A stretch of 64,000 bases of DNA, from assembly GCA_963555705.1 (NCBI GenBank), contig OY743190.1, positions 32,470,929-32,534,928 of the forward strand, written 5' to 3'. This document shows, piece after piece, positions 1 to 10,573 of the stretch. The notes beneath the pieces were generated by a model. That model was not told the origin of the DNA and did no database searches. It saw nothing but the letters and a program-made list of their open reading frames with translations. Every line of letters begins with the position of its first letter. Position 1 is the first letter of the stretch. Position numbers and translations under genes: made by a program. The DNA comes from Ligustrum vulgare. Lineage: Eukaryota > Streptophyta > Magnoliopsida > Lamiales > Oleaceae.

Positions 1-1470
1 ACGGGCCGAGAGGAAACTGAGAGATTATGAAAGTGATGAGATAGAGAAGCGGTGATGGAGCGTGTGTGCGTGAGGGAGAGATATCTGAGGTAGTTTAGGT
101 TAGGGTTAAATTTAATCTCTTGAAATTTACACTTCGGTCCCTCAAATCTCCTCCCATGCATAAGTAATTCCATAAGTTCCATTTATTCACCAAATGCCAC
201 TGAAGTTCCCCCAAGTTTTATTTTAATACAATAAAAATAGAAATTAGCATGCTCAGGCAATAGGACAAATAATCACAAAAAGTTGCACGTAAAAAATTTA
301 TAAACTTTCTAATTGGTACATTGATCGAGCCGGCGTTCAAGTTATTCCACTGTAAAAAGAATAATTCAAATCATTATCAATAATAATTGCCAAATAAATA
401 ATTCATCATAGTATGAACATGGAAATTGGGTGATATTCCAGAAAGCTTGTAAAACGAAAAGTGGTATTACATGGACTCTTTGATATTTGCTTATTTTTGG
501 AGAATTGGAGTCTACTTATTTTTGGACAATGGATGTTATGCTTTTACTTCATTTTGATATTTTTATGTTGAGCAGGGATTGTTAATTAGTATGTTATTTG
601 TGAAGTTCATGAAAAATTTACAAATAAATACTTATATTATTATTGATCAGGTATTCTATATTATATATACATTGCCACCAATGCCCAAAAAAAAATATTA
701 AAATTAAAATACGCAACGAGTTATAAATAGGTATAAAAGTATACCCGCACCCGACTTGCTACTCTTAATGGGCATATGGATAGAGTATGTGTATTATAAA
801 TTTCTAGTGGGTATGGTATGAATTTTTCAAACCAGACTCATACCATATCCATTGTCATCTCTAATAAACACAGACAATATTTATAAATGTTCACCTCATT
901 GTTAGATTACATTATTTCTCGTCGCTACAATAATTTACTATGATAAAAAGAAGTTTAGAAAAGAAAAATTGCGCGTTTATCTTCCCTAACCTCTCTTTCT
1001 AATACAAAGTCTAAGTACGATTCCTTGTTTATAAGATAAATTAGAGCAACATCGGGTTTTATAAAGACTACCTTTTATTTCAATAAAATTTTACAAGAAA
1101 AAAAAATCTTAAATAATCCTTAATAAATTATGTGGTAATTACACTCGCCCCACATCTAAAATACACAATTCAAAAATAAAGTTTGTAAATATTTTATACA
1201 ATCATGTCCTAATCCCCATTTAAATTAATTAATAATATTATAACCCAATAACCCCACAAAACTACCTACCCCCACCTCAAACTCAAAATAGGTTTTACGT
1301 TCTGAATTTATTTCAACCACCCCCTACACCCATGACGCCACCCAACCCACATGGAAATATTGCTATGTTGGCAAACCTTCGAGGAAATCTGGCTTGTGAG
1401 AACTCCACTCACCATTCATGGTGTTGCAAAATGAGACGACGATACAGGATAGAGAAGCGACGTCAGGTGG
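1..1470. other. AT-rich intergenic sequence, no gene seen
   Basis: No coding pattern, RNA gene or clear repeat boundary is seen on either strand. Around 690-880 the text resembles a degraded TIR-element edge, ending near a CATTGTCATCTCTA motif like a hAT terminus, but I could not find a matching partner end or target duplication. Short open frames on the minus strand near 1363-1767 come from low-complexity (CCA/CCG) sequence. Confidence 0.5.
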
Positions 1471-1493
1471 AGGTGGAGTGACAGTGGTGGCAC

Positions 1494-1770
1494 AGGTGTG
1501 TGGTAACTGCATAGGTGTGTGGTGAATGCATAGGTGTGTGGTGAATGCATAAGTGGTATTTTTACACTGATGGTAGTGATGGTGGGGATGGTTCTCGGTG
1601 GTGGTGGGGCAGTGGTAGTTCGGTGTAAGGCGGTGGTGGGGGCAGTGATACGTTGTTGTTGGTATTGCTGCCATTGTTGTAGTGGTGCTGGATTGTACAG
1701 TGATGGAGTAGTGGTTCGGTGTGAGATGGTGGTGGGGCAGCGGTGGTGGTGGTGGTGGTTGCGACAATTA
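1494..1770. repeat. 21-bp tandem repeat followed by GGT-rich low-complexity tract
   Basis: About three copies of a 21-bp unit containing AGGTGTGTGGTGAATGCAT lie at 1494-1556. They are followed by roughly 200 bp dominated by GGT/GTG triplets (1575-1765). Open frames across this tract read as His/Pro/Thr runs on one strand and Gly/Val/Trp runs on the other, as a trinucleotide-biased repeat would give, so I do not treat them as genes. Confidence 0.75.
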
Positions 1771-1774
1771 CATG

Positions 1775-2165
1775 CCGTACTTTGAGGTCATATGTCACAG
1801 TTCATGTATTGCAAGTCACAAGTCAAAAGTCAAAGGTTACATATCAATTTCAAGTTTAAGTCAAATGCCACACTTTAAGGTCACATGTTACAATTCATAT
1901 GTTGTAAATCACAAGTAACAATTCGCAGATCACAAATCATATTTCATAGGTCACAGATCAAAGAGAACTGATAACACTTAATAGTTCAAGTCACAATTCA
2001 TACCTCAAGTTACATGTCACACTTTAAGGTCACATATCACAGTTCATATGTTTCAGATCACAATAACACGAGTCCCAGTCATATTACATAGGTCACATAT
2101 AAATTTCAATAAGTCACAGATCCAAGCAAACTGGTCATAACCAATCATAGGTCACATATTTTCTC
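1775..2165. repeat. degenerate TCAC-rich tandem repeat
   Basis: Phrases such as AGGTCACATGTCACAGTTCA and ACACTTTAAGGTCACAT recur about every 100-170 bp (near 1785, 1870 and 2018), separated by shorter GTCACAA/ATCACAA sub-repeats. Units are diverged and vary in length, which suggests an old satellite-like array. No protein signal is seen. Confidence 0.65.
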
Positions 2166-2647
2166 AGATTTTTTCAAAGTTGAAGAGTCATATTTGAAAT
2201 GGAAAGATAACAATCCATTTCGCTATTGTGAGTGATTTCACTGCAACATGCTTGATTATAGGCTTTTACACACAGAGAGAACTATGTGTGCGTGTGTAAG
2301 CCACTGGACAAGGACAACATCTCTGATGCAAAGAAGACTACATAAAATGGTTTACCTGTCAAAATCGTACATAAGCCACTGGAATTTAGCTTTGAAGTTG
2401 AATTCTAAGATGACTACCACAAGTAGTTTAAATGAATAACAATATAGACATATAGTGCTCTCTAAAAGGAGAAACGTGCGACCAAATTGATCTGAAGTTT
2501 TCTTTAGAAAACTTGATTTACTAGTTAAAGTGCATCCTCCTAGGTCGATTCATCAGCTATGTCGTAATTTGAATAAGTTGCAATCACAATGTAATCTTTT
2601 CACCCGGATGATGTAAAAGAAAACAAAGTCAAACAGAAATAGCCAAC

Positions 2648-4273
2648 TGATGCGTGTCGCGATGTACCAAAATAATAATTAATTCCTTACTTGCTAAATA
2701 TTAATTAATAATGTAGTAACGAGAGTAATGGTCGATCCCACGAGGAACGGAAACTAATTTTAGTTGTTCGATCAATTAGAATGGAATGGGGGGTTTTTTG
2801 TTTGAATTGCTTGAATGAAAACTATGCATAAAATAAATAATTAAATATGACTAAAAAAATAATATGAGAAGAAATCTTGTTCTCGGGTTCGGTTGTGCCC
2901 TCAATTAATATTATACCTTTCCTTGTAACGTGTTTCTATCCCTAATTCAATTATCAATCATAAATAATCAACAAGCTCTGATTATCTAAATTCTTCCTTA
3001 TGTGTATTGATTCAAAATAAGCTCTTTGAACCAATTCTAGCCATGGACAATCCTAAACAAGCTCTTAGGATTTAATGCACGACTAGTATGAAAATTTAGA
3101 AGAATAGATTGAATTGGATCGTTAATTACACAAGCTCGAATTAATCAATCCAAGTTGAATTATTACTAAACCTGCACGAGATTTATTTGCTACTAAAGTA
3201 AAGATTCAATGACAATTACGGATCAAGAATCTAAACATAGCATATTCATGAATCCAAAGATCAATAATCCAATTGGCCAAATTAAACTATTAATCAAATA
3301 AACTCAATTGAACATTCAAAACATAATAATCCAACAATTGAAATAAAGGAATAAATTCACGCTACTAATTTGTAGGAAAAGAAAATAACATAATCAAGTT
3401 AACACAACTTCCCCTTTGAACAAGATATGGAATTTAGCCTAGCATTGTTGTGGTAGATTCTTCAAGTTGCTTCATGGATTCCCCTTGCATTTGATGCTCT
3501 TGTGCTAAAAAAATCTCCCAAGAATTCTCTCTATCTTTCCCTAGTTTCTCTCTATTTTTCTTCAATGTCCAGCCTCCTTTTTGTGGTGATTTTCCTCCTT
3601 TAATACTCCCAAAATCGTGCCCTAACTTTACCCCAAAGATATACCAAAGATAGACCTTGAATCAAATAAGGAAATTCCTTGGAGAGCAAGTTACGGCCGT
3701 AACTTTCCTTATTACGACCGTAATTGGGATTCTGAAAATTTCCGGAATTTGGAAGTAACGGCCGTAACTTTGTCATTTACGGTGTATTTCTGCCGAGAAG
3801 CGCTTGTGTTCGATGTTTTGGTCATAACTTTCTCTCCCGAAGTCCGATTGTGGTGATTCAAGTTGCGTTGGAAAGAAAACTCAAATATCTACAATTCTTT
3901 GTGAAATATCTCTTCCTAAATTCGAAAGTCTTCTATGACAAAATCGAGCTTCAATCTATGACTAAAATTCGTGATCACAATTCTTGCGGGTTTTTGATTT
4001 CTAACTTCACCCCAAACCTTCTTTGACCATAATTTTTGCATCTAATCTTCTTCCCACATGCCATTATTGATTTGGAGCTCTTTGAATATGCCCTTGAACC
4101 TCACTTCTTGATTTTTTTTGTATTTCTTTGGTCATGTTTCCTTTCTTTTCGTTCTTTGCGATCATGTATAACACTATAAATGAAAATGCATTAAACGATA
4201 CTTCAATAGGATCAAACTAATAACAAAATAGGATAATAAGTGAATTAAATACATGCTAATAAAGCACTTATCA
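2648..4273. mobile_element. solo LTR of an LTR retrotransposon
   Basis: The 1,626-bp block begins TGATGCGTG and ends ACTTATCA (TG...CA). It is flanked by the 5-bp direct repeat CCAAC (2643-2647 and 4274-4278). The paralogous tandem unit has the uninterrupted site with a single CCAAC at 5426-5430, which proves insertion. There is no internal coding sequence, primer-binding site or polypurine tract, so this is one LTR left after LTR-LTR recombination. It contains a GGTCGATCCCACGAGG phrase (about 2731) and several ACGGCCGT palindromes (3690-3785). Orientation and clade are not certain; I infer a Ty3/gypsy source from the length. Confidence 0.85.
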
Positions 4274-4503
4274 CCAACATTTAATCACTGAACAACTGAA
4301 AGGAGTGTTTTTTTTTTTCACATTATCGATTTAAAAGCTTCAGCGGTCAAGTAGCAATGATGCAAATTGCTGATGGACGCCACCCGAGGAATAATCATCT
4401 AAATGAAGAGAAATACATGGAAAATCTACAAAAATATAATAATTCAAGCATCAATAAAACTGCGATTCGGAAAATGATAAAAATTCGCAATTAAAATATG
4501 AAC

Positions 4504-4810
4504 CTTTTTGCGCGCCTCAATACGTTTTCTGCGTAGGGCTAATTCTTGTTTCTGCAGTGCCACTTTTCTCCTCTTCTTCTTTCTCTTGTGAAAACCAGTT
4601 ACATAATCCCTGTATAGTAGCAAATCAAAACAATTAAGACAGTCGTATATGTAATTGTGTAACAGACGTGTACAGAAATACGTACTTTAGATCTTTCTCG
4701 TTGAAAGATATTGAGAGAGACTTGTTCTTGAGGGCTCTCTTTTTGATGTGTGGAGCTCTTGAGCGTAGAGGCTGTGTGGTTCCCTCGTCCGTTGCCGCCG
4801 CTTCCTCCAT
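4504..4810 (-). pseudogene. NOL12/RRP17-like nucleolar rRNA-processing protein, exons 1-2 (unit 1), 3' exons missing
   Basis: Exon 1 (4810 down to 4686, 125 bp) starts at ATG and encodes 41 residues plus two bases, including HIKKRALKNKSLSISFNEKD. A GTACGT donor follows. Exon 2 (4609 down to 4504, 106 bp) follows a CTATACAG acceptor, restores phase, and encodes DYVTGFHKRKKKRRK and a basic helical stretch ending EARKK before a GT donor. This is the signature of the Nop25/NOL12/Rrp17 family, nucleolar RNA-binding factors or 5'-3' exonucleases in pre-rRNA processing. The family's acidic C-terminal exons are not visible downstream, where a solo LTR has landed. All conserved motif residues are intact in this copy. 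A decayed third exon near 2560-2610 is possible but unproven. It could be a live gene only if distant 3' exons exist outside the window. Confidence 0.75.
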
Positions 4811-4836
4811 TGCTGCCGCCTACGACCCCCCTACTA

Positions 4837-5052
4837 AACCCTTAGTTGGATTTACAGCGTCAAGATTAGGGATTTTGGCAAGGAGGGTTGAGTGAGTAAG
4901 CGCTGAAGAATGTGAAGACGCTTATCTTGTACTTCGTGCTGTATAACCCTTAGTTGGATTTACAGCGTCAAGATTAGGGATTTTGGCAAGGTGGGTTGAG
5001 TGAGTAAGCGCTGAAGAATGTGAAGACGCTTATCTTGTACTTCGTGCTGTAT
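4837..5052. repeat. 108-bp tandem repeat, two copies, upstream of NOL12-like unit 1
   Basis: The unit starts AACCCTTAGTTGG at 4837 and again at 4945, an exact period of 108 bp. It abuts the minus-strand ATG at 4810, so it duplicates what would be the promoter or 5' UTR. The AAACCCTTAG string is close to the plant telo-box (AAACCCTA), which is common upstream of ribosome-biogenesis genes. Regulatory meaning is an inference. Confidence 0.85.
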
Positions 5053-5656
5053 TCCCTATGAAAAAGCAGCATCACAGATGAAATTCATGGACAAGGACAA
5101 CATCTCTGATGCAAAGAAGACTACATAAAATGGTTTATCTGTCAAAATCGTACATATGCCACTGGAATTTAGCTTTGAAGTTGAATTCTAAGATGACTAC
5201 CACAAGTAGTTTAAATGAATAACAATATAGACATATAGTGCTCTCTAAAAGGAGAAACGTGTGACCAAATTGATCTGAAGTTTTCTTTAGCAAACTTGAT
5301 TTACCAGTTAAAGAGCATCCTCCTAGGTCGATTCGTCAGCTATGTCGTAATTTGATTCAGTTGTAATCACAATGTAATCTTTTCACCCGGATGATGAAAA
5401 AGAAAACAAAGTCAAACAGAAATAGCCAACATTTAATCACTGAACAACTGAAAGGAGTGTTTTTTTTTTTTCACATTATCGATTTAAAAGCTTCAGCGGT
5501 CAAGTAGCAATGATGCAAATTGCTGATGTACGCCACCCCAAGAATAATCATCTAAATGAAGAAAAATACATGGAAAATATACAAAAATATAATAATTCAA
5601 GCATCAATAAAACTGCGATTCGGAAAATGATAAAAATTCGCAATTAAAATATGAAC

Positions 5657-5963
5657 CTTTTTGCGCGCCTTGATACGTTTTCTGCGTAGGGCTAATTCTT
5701 GTTTATGCAGTGCCACTTTTCTCCTATTCTTCTTTCTCATGTGAAAACCAATTACATAATCCCTGTATAGTAGCAAATCAAAACAATTAAGATAGTCGTA
5801 TATGTAATTGTGTAACAGACGTGTATAGAAATACGTACTTTAGATCTTTCTCGTTGAAAGATATTGAGAGAGATTTGTTCTTGAGGGCTCTCTTTTTGAT
5901 GTGTGGAGCTCTTGAGCGTAGAGGCTGTGTGGCTCCCTCGTCCGTTGCCGCCGCTTCCTCCAT
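5657..5963 (-). pseudogene. NOL12/RRP17-like exons 1-2 (unit 2), diverged in the conserved motif
   Basis: The exon structure is identical to unit 1: exon 1 is 5963-5839 (125 bp) and exon 2 is 5762-5657 (106 bp), with the same splice sites. Exon 2 differs from unit 1 at six bases. Five are non-synonymous and hit the family core: T to I, K to M and K to N within DYVTGFHKRKKKRR, then Q to H and E to K. Such a replacement-biased pattern in an otherwise conserved basic motif indicates relaxed constraint. No premature stop occurs in these two exons. The shared downstream 340 bp shows no convincing further exon; minus-strand 5335-5395 reads KDYIVITTESNYDIADEST before a stop, which may be decayed C-terminal coding sequence. 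Confidence 0.75.
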
Positions 5964-5989
5964 TGCTGCCGCCTACGACCCCCCTACTA

Positions 5990-6205
5990 AACCCTTAGTT
6001 GGATTTACAGCGTCAAGATTAGGGATTTTGGCAAGGTGGGTTGAGTGAGTAAGCGCTGAAGAATGTGAAGACGCTTATCTTGTACTTCGTGCTGTATAAC
6101 CCTTAGTTGGATTTACAGCGTCAAGATTAGGGATTTTGGCAAGGTGGGTTGAGTGAGTAAGCGCTGAAGAATGTGAAGACGCTTATCTAGTACTTTGTGC
6201 TGTAT
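5990..6205. repeat. 108-bp tandem repeat, two copies, upstream of NOL12-like unit 2
   Basis: This has the same 108-bp period as in unit 1, with starts at 5990 and 6098. Its presence in both large units shows that the 108-bp duplication came first, then the 1.12-kb duplication. Confidence 0.85.
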
Positions 6206-6233
6206 TCCCCCCCCCCCCCCCCCCTCTTTTGTA

Positions 6234-8340
6234 TAAAGTAGCGTTACACTTTTGCAATACACAATTATTTGTTACTTACATATATTAAATGGGTAGCTAT
6301 ATTACCATCACAAAACTTAATTTTTACACCATGTTTTTAAATGATTTCTTTATTAATTAAAATAGATATAAAATAAATTACAAAAACATCCTTTTATTTT
6401 TCTTTCACTATTTTTAAATACACCACAATCTTTCAAATAAATTTATTTTCTTTTCTTCTTTATATTTATGGTGACTATATTGCCACCACAAAATTTATTT
6501 TTTATACCACAATTTAAAGTATTTTCTTTATTTATAAAAATAGATATAAATAAAATTACATACATATTCTTTTAATATTATCTCACTAAAAATAATTTTT
6601 ATATACATCACATCTTTCAAATATTCTCTTATCTTCTCCATGTTTATTTTTCTAAATCATCGCGTTCTTCTTGTTATTTTATATTTTTGCTTTTCAATAC
6701 CAAATTAATTAGAATAGATGTTAATACAATAATTTCATATGAATTTTCAAATAATAACATCATGCAAACATTAACATAAATTAAAGTTTAGGACTTTAGG
6801 TTAGTATTGTTCAAGGTTTCCTATATTTTGATGTCACCCAGGATTTTGGTTATTTAATTATATTTGATTTTCAATTAAATTTTATATTTGGTTTTCGAAT
6901 TATATGATTTTTCAATTACATATATTTGCGTGTTCATACTGCATTCCACCTATCATGTTTTCAGTTGCATCTAGTATTAAAAAAAATAGTGATTCCAATT
7001 GCATCTAGTATTTTTTTTTTTTTAAATGTGTATCAAGTATTTAGAAGTCAACCACCTACTATATTTATATGAAATTGAATATCTTATTGTACCAATTATC
7101 CATCAAACATCAATTAAAAACTGTGTAACATGAAAATTTGAACATAATTAATTGTAATTAAGGAAACAATGGGTGGCAATGTTGAGGAAAAAGAGGAGAA
7201 ATATTGGAAATTTGGGATGATGAGTACACCACAATAACATATATATATATATATATATATATATTTTAAGTTTTTATAGGATTAGGAGTATTATTGTAAA
7301 TTTGTTGTGGTGTATTTATTGAAAATATATTTTAATTGTGGTGTGATTATAATGTGGTGTAGTAAATAAATTTTGTGGTGGTAATATAATTACCCTCTTA
7401 AATTTATATGTTAACATATAAAATAAATATTTAATTAAAAATGAGAAATGAAGGAAGATCATTAATTACAAAAAATTTACATTACACATACATTAATTTT
7501 TAAAATTTTTATGATTCGTATGTTTATCGTTCCAAGAATTTATTTAAATATTGTAATTTGAATTGATTTAAAACTTAAAAGTGAAAAGAAAAATTACATT
7601 TAAATAAAATTTGTAATGAGTAAAAAATAGATATATCTATGATATACGCTCAGAATTTTATTAAAACGAAAAAGAAAAAGAAAAATATATTGATGAACGC
7701 TCTTATTACATTATACTTTATCACTTACCCATATAAAATTGATTTTTTAAGATTCAATTTTTCTAAATATCATTCCCAATCACACATTCTTTAAAAATTA
7801 TTTTTTACAATTTTTCATATTACTTTTTAACTTTACATTCTAACAAATCAGTTTTTTCACAAAAATAAAATAAATAAAATAAAATAAAATCCTTAAAAAA
7901 TAAATCAAATAGTTAAATTTCATATAAACCGGTCTACAACGTGAAACCATAATCAATGACAGATTTTGAAAAATTAAAAAATTATAGATACAAACTATCA
8001 AAATATTAAAAACTCATTCAATAATTTTCAATACACCGTGACATTTCATTTTCACCTAATAGTCAAAGTGTTATGTTACTGAAAAAACCTATTTTTATAC
8101 ATTTTAAATAAATGTATTTAATCACGCCTATTTTGAAATATAATGAGTTTGCCAACATGCCTTTATTATTATTATTATTATTATTTTGATAAAAATTAGT
8201 TAAATTAATTGTTAAAGTCGGTAATATGTATTTTGCATATTTTTATTATTTAAATATATAGTATTAAAAATAAATAAATGAAAAAATGAATGAATAAATA
8301 AAACTAATTAAATAAATAAATAAATAAAATGAGTAATATG
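6234..8340 (-). repeat. Helitron-like interspersed repeat, copy A left part (interrupted by a MITE)
   Basis: 6234-6290 plus 7396-8340 match, in inverse orientation, the sequence at 63134-62990 and 55195-54540. 8020-8340 also matches 27056-27370. In the inverted copy the terminus reads CGGGTGTAACACTAG followed by T, the form of plant Helitron 3' ends. Here the equivalent end is mutated (CTAC). No Rep/helicase coding sequence is seen, so it would be non-autonomous. Simple repeats (ATT)n at 8162-8185 and AAATA-type runs at 8270-8330 lie inside. Confidence 0.6.
6291..7395. mobile_element. MITE-like TIR element, about 1.1 kb
   Basis: The left end is GGGTAGCTATATTACCATCA and the right end is the inverse, GTGGTAATATAATTACCC. 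The flanks TATTAAAT (6283-6290) and TCTTAAAT (7396-7403) form an 8-bp target duplication with one mismatch. The uninterrupted TATTAAAT site is present in the inverted repeat copy near 63085. A second, internal left-end-like segment at 6470-6515 shows a tandem subterminal duplication of about 180 bp. There is no coding capacity; an (AT)n run lies at 7238-7264. An 8-bp duplication suggests hAT, but the terminus is not the usual CAGGG, so the class is left open. Confidence 0.7.
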
Positions 8341-9304
8341 TGTTACACCCGTACCCAATGTTGGGACTATTTTCTTAAAATTGAAATTTTGAGGACTAAA
8401 TTAAGTATTAATTCAAATTAAGGACCTTGCTGCAATTTTCTATATACTTGAATATATGGCACACGTTTTTTTTCTTGTAAACAAATGTTTGGTCCAATTC
8501 CTGACAATAATTCCTTATTGACCCTCGTAGGGTAGGCATATATGGAAGGTAGGTATCTATGAAAGTATGTGTATAGGTTATTCATGCAAGAGAATGAATC
8601 TTCGACTCCTCCACTAATTTCAAGGCAAATTGACCCCCTTTCAATGCTAGAATTAATGGTCTACCCCCATCATGAATAATCCCTATTAATGCATGACCCC
8701 TATCATGTCATGTATAAGACTCTTCTTCCACATGCATATGCACACCATTGTCAATTTATATACACACACACGTAAAACTATTGGAAGATAAAATTCTAGG
8801 AGGATTCACGTATCTTCACTTCGTTTTTTCTACATTCTTTTCGGTAAATATGTTTTCTATGTATTGGATCATACTATGAAATCAATTTCAAGAAACTATT
8901 ATGGGTCCCATATGATATGGTATGATATGATATGTTTATGACTATGCTAAGAGGACTGAAGTTTAGTAGCGCTACACATAAGAATTCTTACCACTTATGT
9001 TTGGTAAAATTCTTGTGTCTTTCTATGTTGACTTATGTTATCATGATAATTATTTTTGACATGCTTACTGAGATTTTATAAATCTCATTCCACAATATTT
9101 CTTTCTTTCAGAAAATTGACGTTTCAAGGCGATCAACATGGAGGTGGCAAAAGTGGCTAAGATTGATGAGATTATTGGATTGAACAACTTTCAAATTTCT
9201 ATATTTTGATTTTATGCAGAAACAATATTCACTATTTTAATTCCGCAATTAAATTATGAATTTTAAAGTCACACTCTATTTATTCGGTTGTGAAATAAAT
9301 TTTT
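8341..9304 (+). repeat. 5' LTR of the Tekay-like element, 3' end lost
   Basis: It aligns with the 3' LTR (19255-23434 minus hAT-2) from TGTTACACC to GTGAAATAAATTTTT. There the two diverge: the last 80-odd bp of LTR and the primer-binding site are absent and are replaced by unrelated sequence beginning GACTCATCAATCC. A deletion therefore removed the LTR/PBS junction. A short internal deletion near 8500 relative to the 3' LTR is also seen. Confidence 0.85.
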
Positions 9305-9653
9305 TGACTCATCAATCCGCTACGCCACCTTCCACGTCTTGACTCCTCGAATCAGGTATGTTATATGCTTTGCTAGTCATTTACGATTTTATGGAGACAT
9401 GTTAAATATTAAAAATTTGTACATTGAGACTTTACATGTTATATATGATATGTAGCGTGTATAATATAAATTGATAGAAGCCTCAATTTTAGATTTATTA
9501 TTCCCAAGATAGAATCATGAGACATAGAAGATGCTTATAGGAATTTTGGTACATATTAAGCTTAGTAAGAATGACCCAATTAGATATTAAGTTGGTTGGT
9601 AACTTTTGGGGAAAAAAAAGAATAATAATAAACAAAATTGATTTAATGAATTC

Positions 9654-9960
9654 GTACGATAATTCATCCCTTTATCACTACCTTTATGTAAAAACAAGGG
9701 AAAAACTGTAGATGGTTATTAGTACTTCCTCTTCAAGCTTACATCCTCTTAATCCGTACAATAATTCATCCCTTTATCACTACCTTTGTGTAAAAATAAG
9801 GAAAAAACTGTGGATGTTTATTAGTACTTCATCTTCAAGCTTACTTCCTCTTCAAGTTCCAACTAGCGGTTTAATAATTTATCCATTTATTACTACATTT
9901 GCGTAAAAGCAAGGAAAAACTATGGATAATTATTTGCACCACTCTTCAAGTTTCGAATTC
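9654..9960 (+). repeat. three tandem copies of a 102-113 bp unit in the retroelement leader
   Basis: Starts are at 9654 (GTACGATAATTCATCCC), 9756 (GTACAATAATTCATCCC) and 9869 (GTTTAATAATTTATCC). Each unit continues with a CACTACCTTTGTGTAAAA phrase and a TTCAAGCTT-like phrase. The third unit is the most diverged. The array lies in the untranslated leader between the LTR and gag. Confidence 0.8.
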
Positions 9961-10066
9961 TAAAAATTCCACTCCTCAAAATTTATAATTATTCTAATGA
10001 AACTATATATTTTTGGAAAGCCTCTTTTTGAAAGAAAAGTAATTATGCTCCCTGTTTTTTTGCTAG

Positions 10067-10573
10067 ATGGTGAGTGGACAATGTCAAACATCCTGGACTG
10101 AGAGGCACAATCATTTTACTTGGTTGCATAGAAACTACAAGAGAAACCTTAACCATGGTTTGCCACAACACTTGGATGACATGGAAAAGATTTATCGCGG
10201 GGCAAGGGCATATGAATACCAATTTCATCGAGACAAAATTGTGTATCACCTTGATTGAACTCTCACTCCTCATTGGAGGAAATTCATCAAAAGAATTGAA
10301 GAGACCTTCGACTACCAAAACTCCCCAGATGTGTTACTACAATGTATGAGGGAAAGGTGGAGAGTAAATCGTGAAGACCTTTATGACACCAATAGGACGC
10401 CAAGCTACGAACAAAATCCAAGCAATGTCCTACCAATACTTGAAGTTAATTACGAGGGACAATATGTTGAAGATGAACCAAGTGAGGAGTACAGCCTTGC
10501 GTCATATTCCGCAATTGACCCAAGGCCAAACCCCAAGGGAAATCAACATGAGGGTGCTGATGGGAACTATTAG
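10067..10573 (+). pseudogene. accessory open frame upstream of gag, one internal stop, unrecognised
   Basis: A single frame runs 168 codons from ATG 10067 to the stop at 10573. It is interrupted only by TGA at 10256-10258, and the reading continues in frame beyond it (TPHWRKFIKRIEETFDYQNS, then RERWRVNREDLYDTN). The composition is protein-like: charged, Trp/Tyr-containing and not low-complexity. It lies between the leader and gag (10786) in the same orientation. I do not recognise a domain. Some plant Ty3/gypsy elements carry extra frames, but usually downstream of pol or antisense, and this one precedes gag. It could also be captured host sequence. Two shorter overlapping frames (10074, 10371) and an antisense frame are shadows. 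Confidence 0.5.

Larger units (their letters stand above)
2304..5055. repeat. tandem duplication, unit 1 (interrupted by a solo LTR)
   Basis: After removing the LTR at 2648-4273 and one copy of its 5-bp target duplication, this unit is about 1.12 kb. It aligns almost base for base with 5089-6207. It carries exons 1 and 2 of a NOL12/RRP17-like gene on the minus strand and a 108-bp tandem repeat upstream of the ATG. Differences from unit 2 are scattered point changes, so the duplication is moderately old and predates the LTR insertion. Confidence 0.9.
5089..6207. repeat. tandem duplication, unit 2
   Basis: This is a direct repeat of 2304-5055 without the LTR. It runs from ACAAGGACAACATC to GTGCTGTATTCC and is followed by a run of 18 C residues. 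It retains the pre-insertion site for the solo LTR at 5426-5430. Confidence 0.9.

Noticed and set aside
1363..1798. Several overlapping open frames rich in His/Pro/Thr or Gly/Val
   Set aside because: They follow from a GGT/GTG-biased low-complexity tract; frames are open on both strands with no start context or conserved motif.
4668..6048. Plus-strand frames of 75 residues (4668-4895, 5821-6048) that look duplicated and conserved
   Set aside because: They are antisense shadows of exon 1 of the NOL12-like gene, which on the minus strand has correct start, phase and splice sites.
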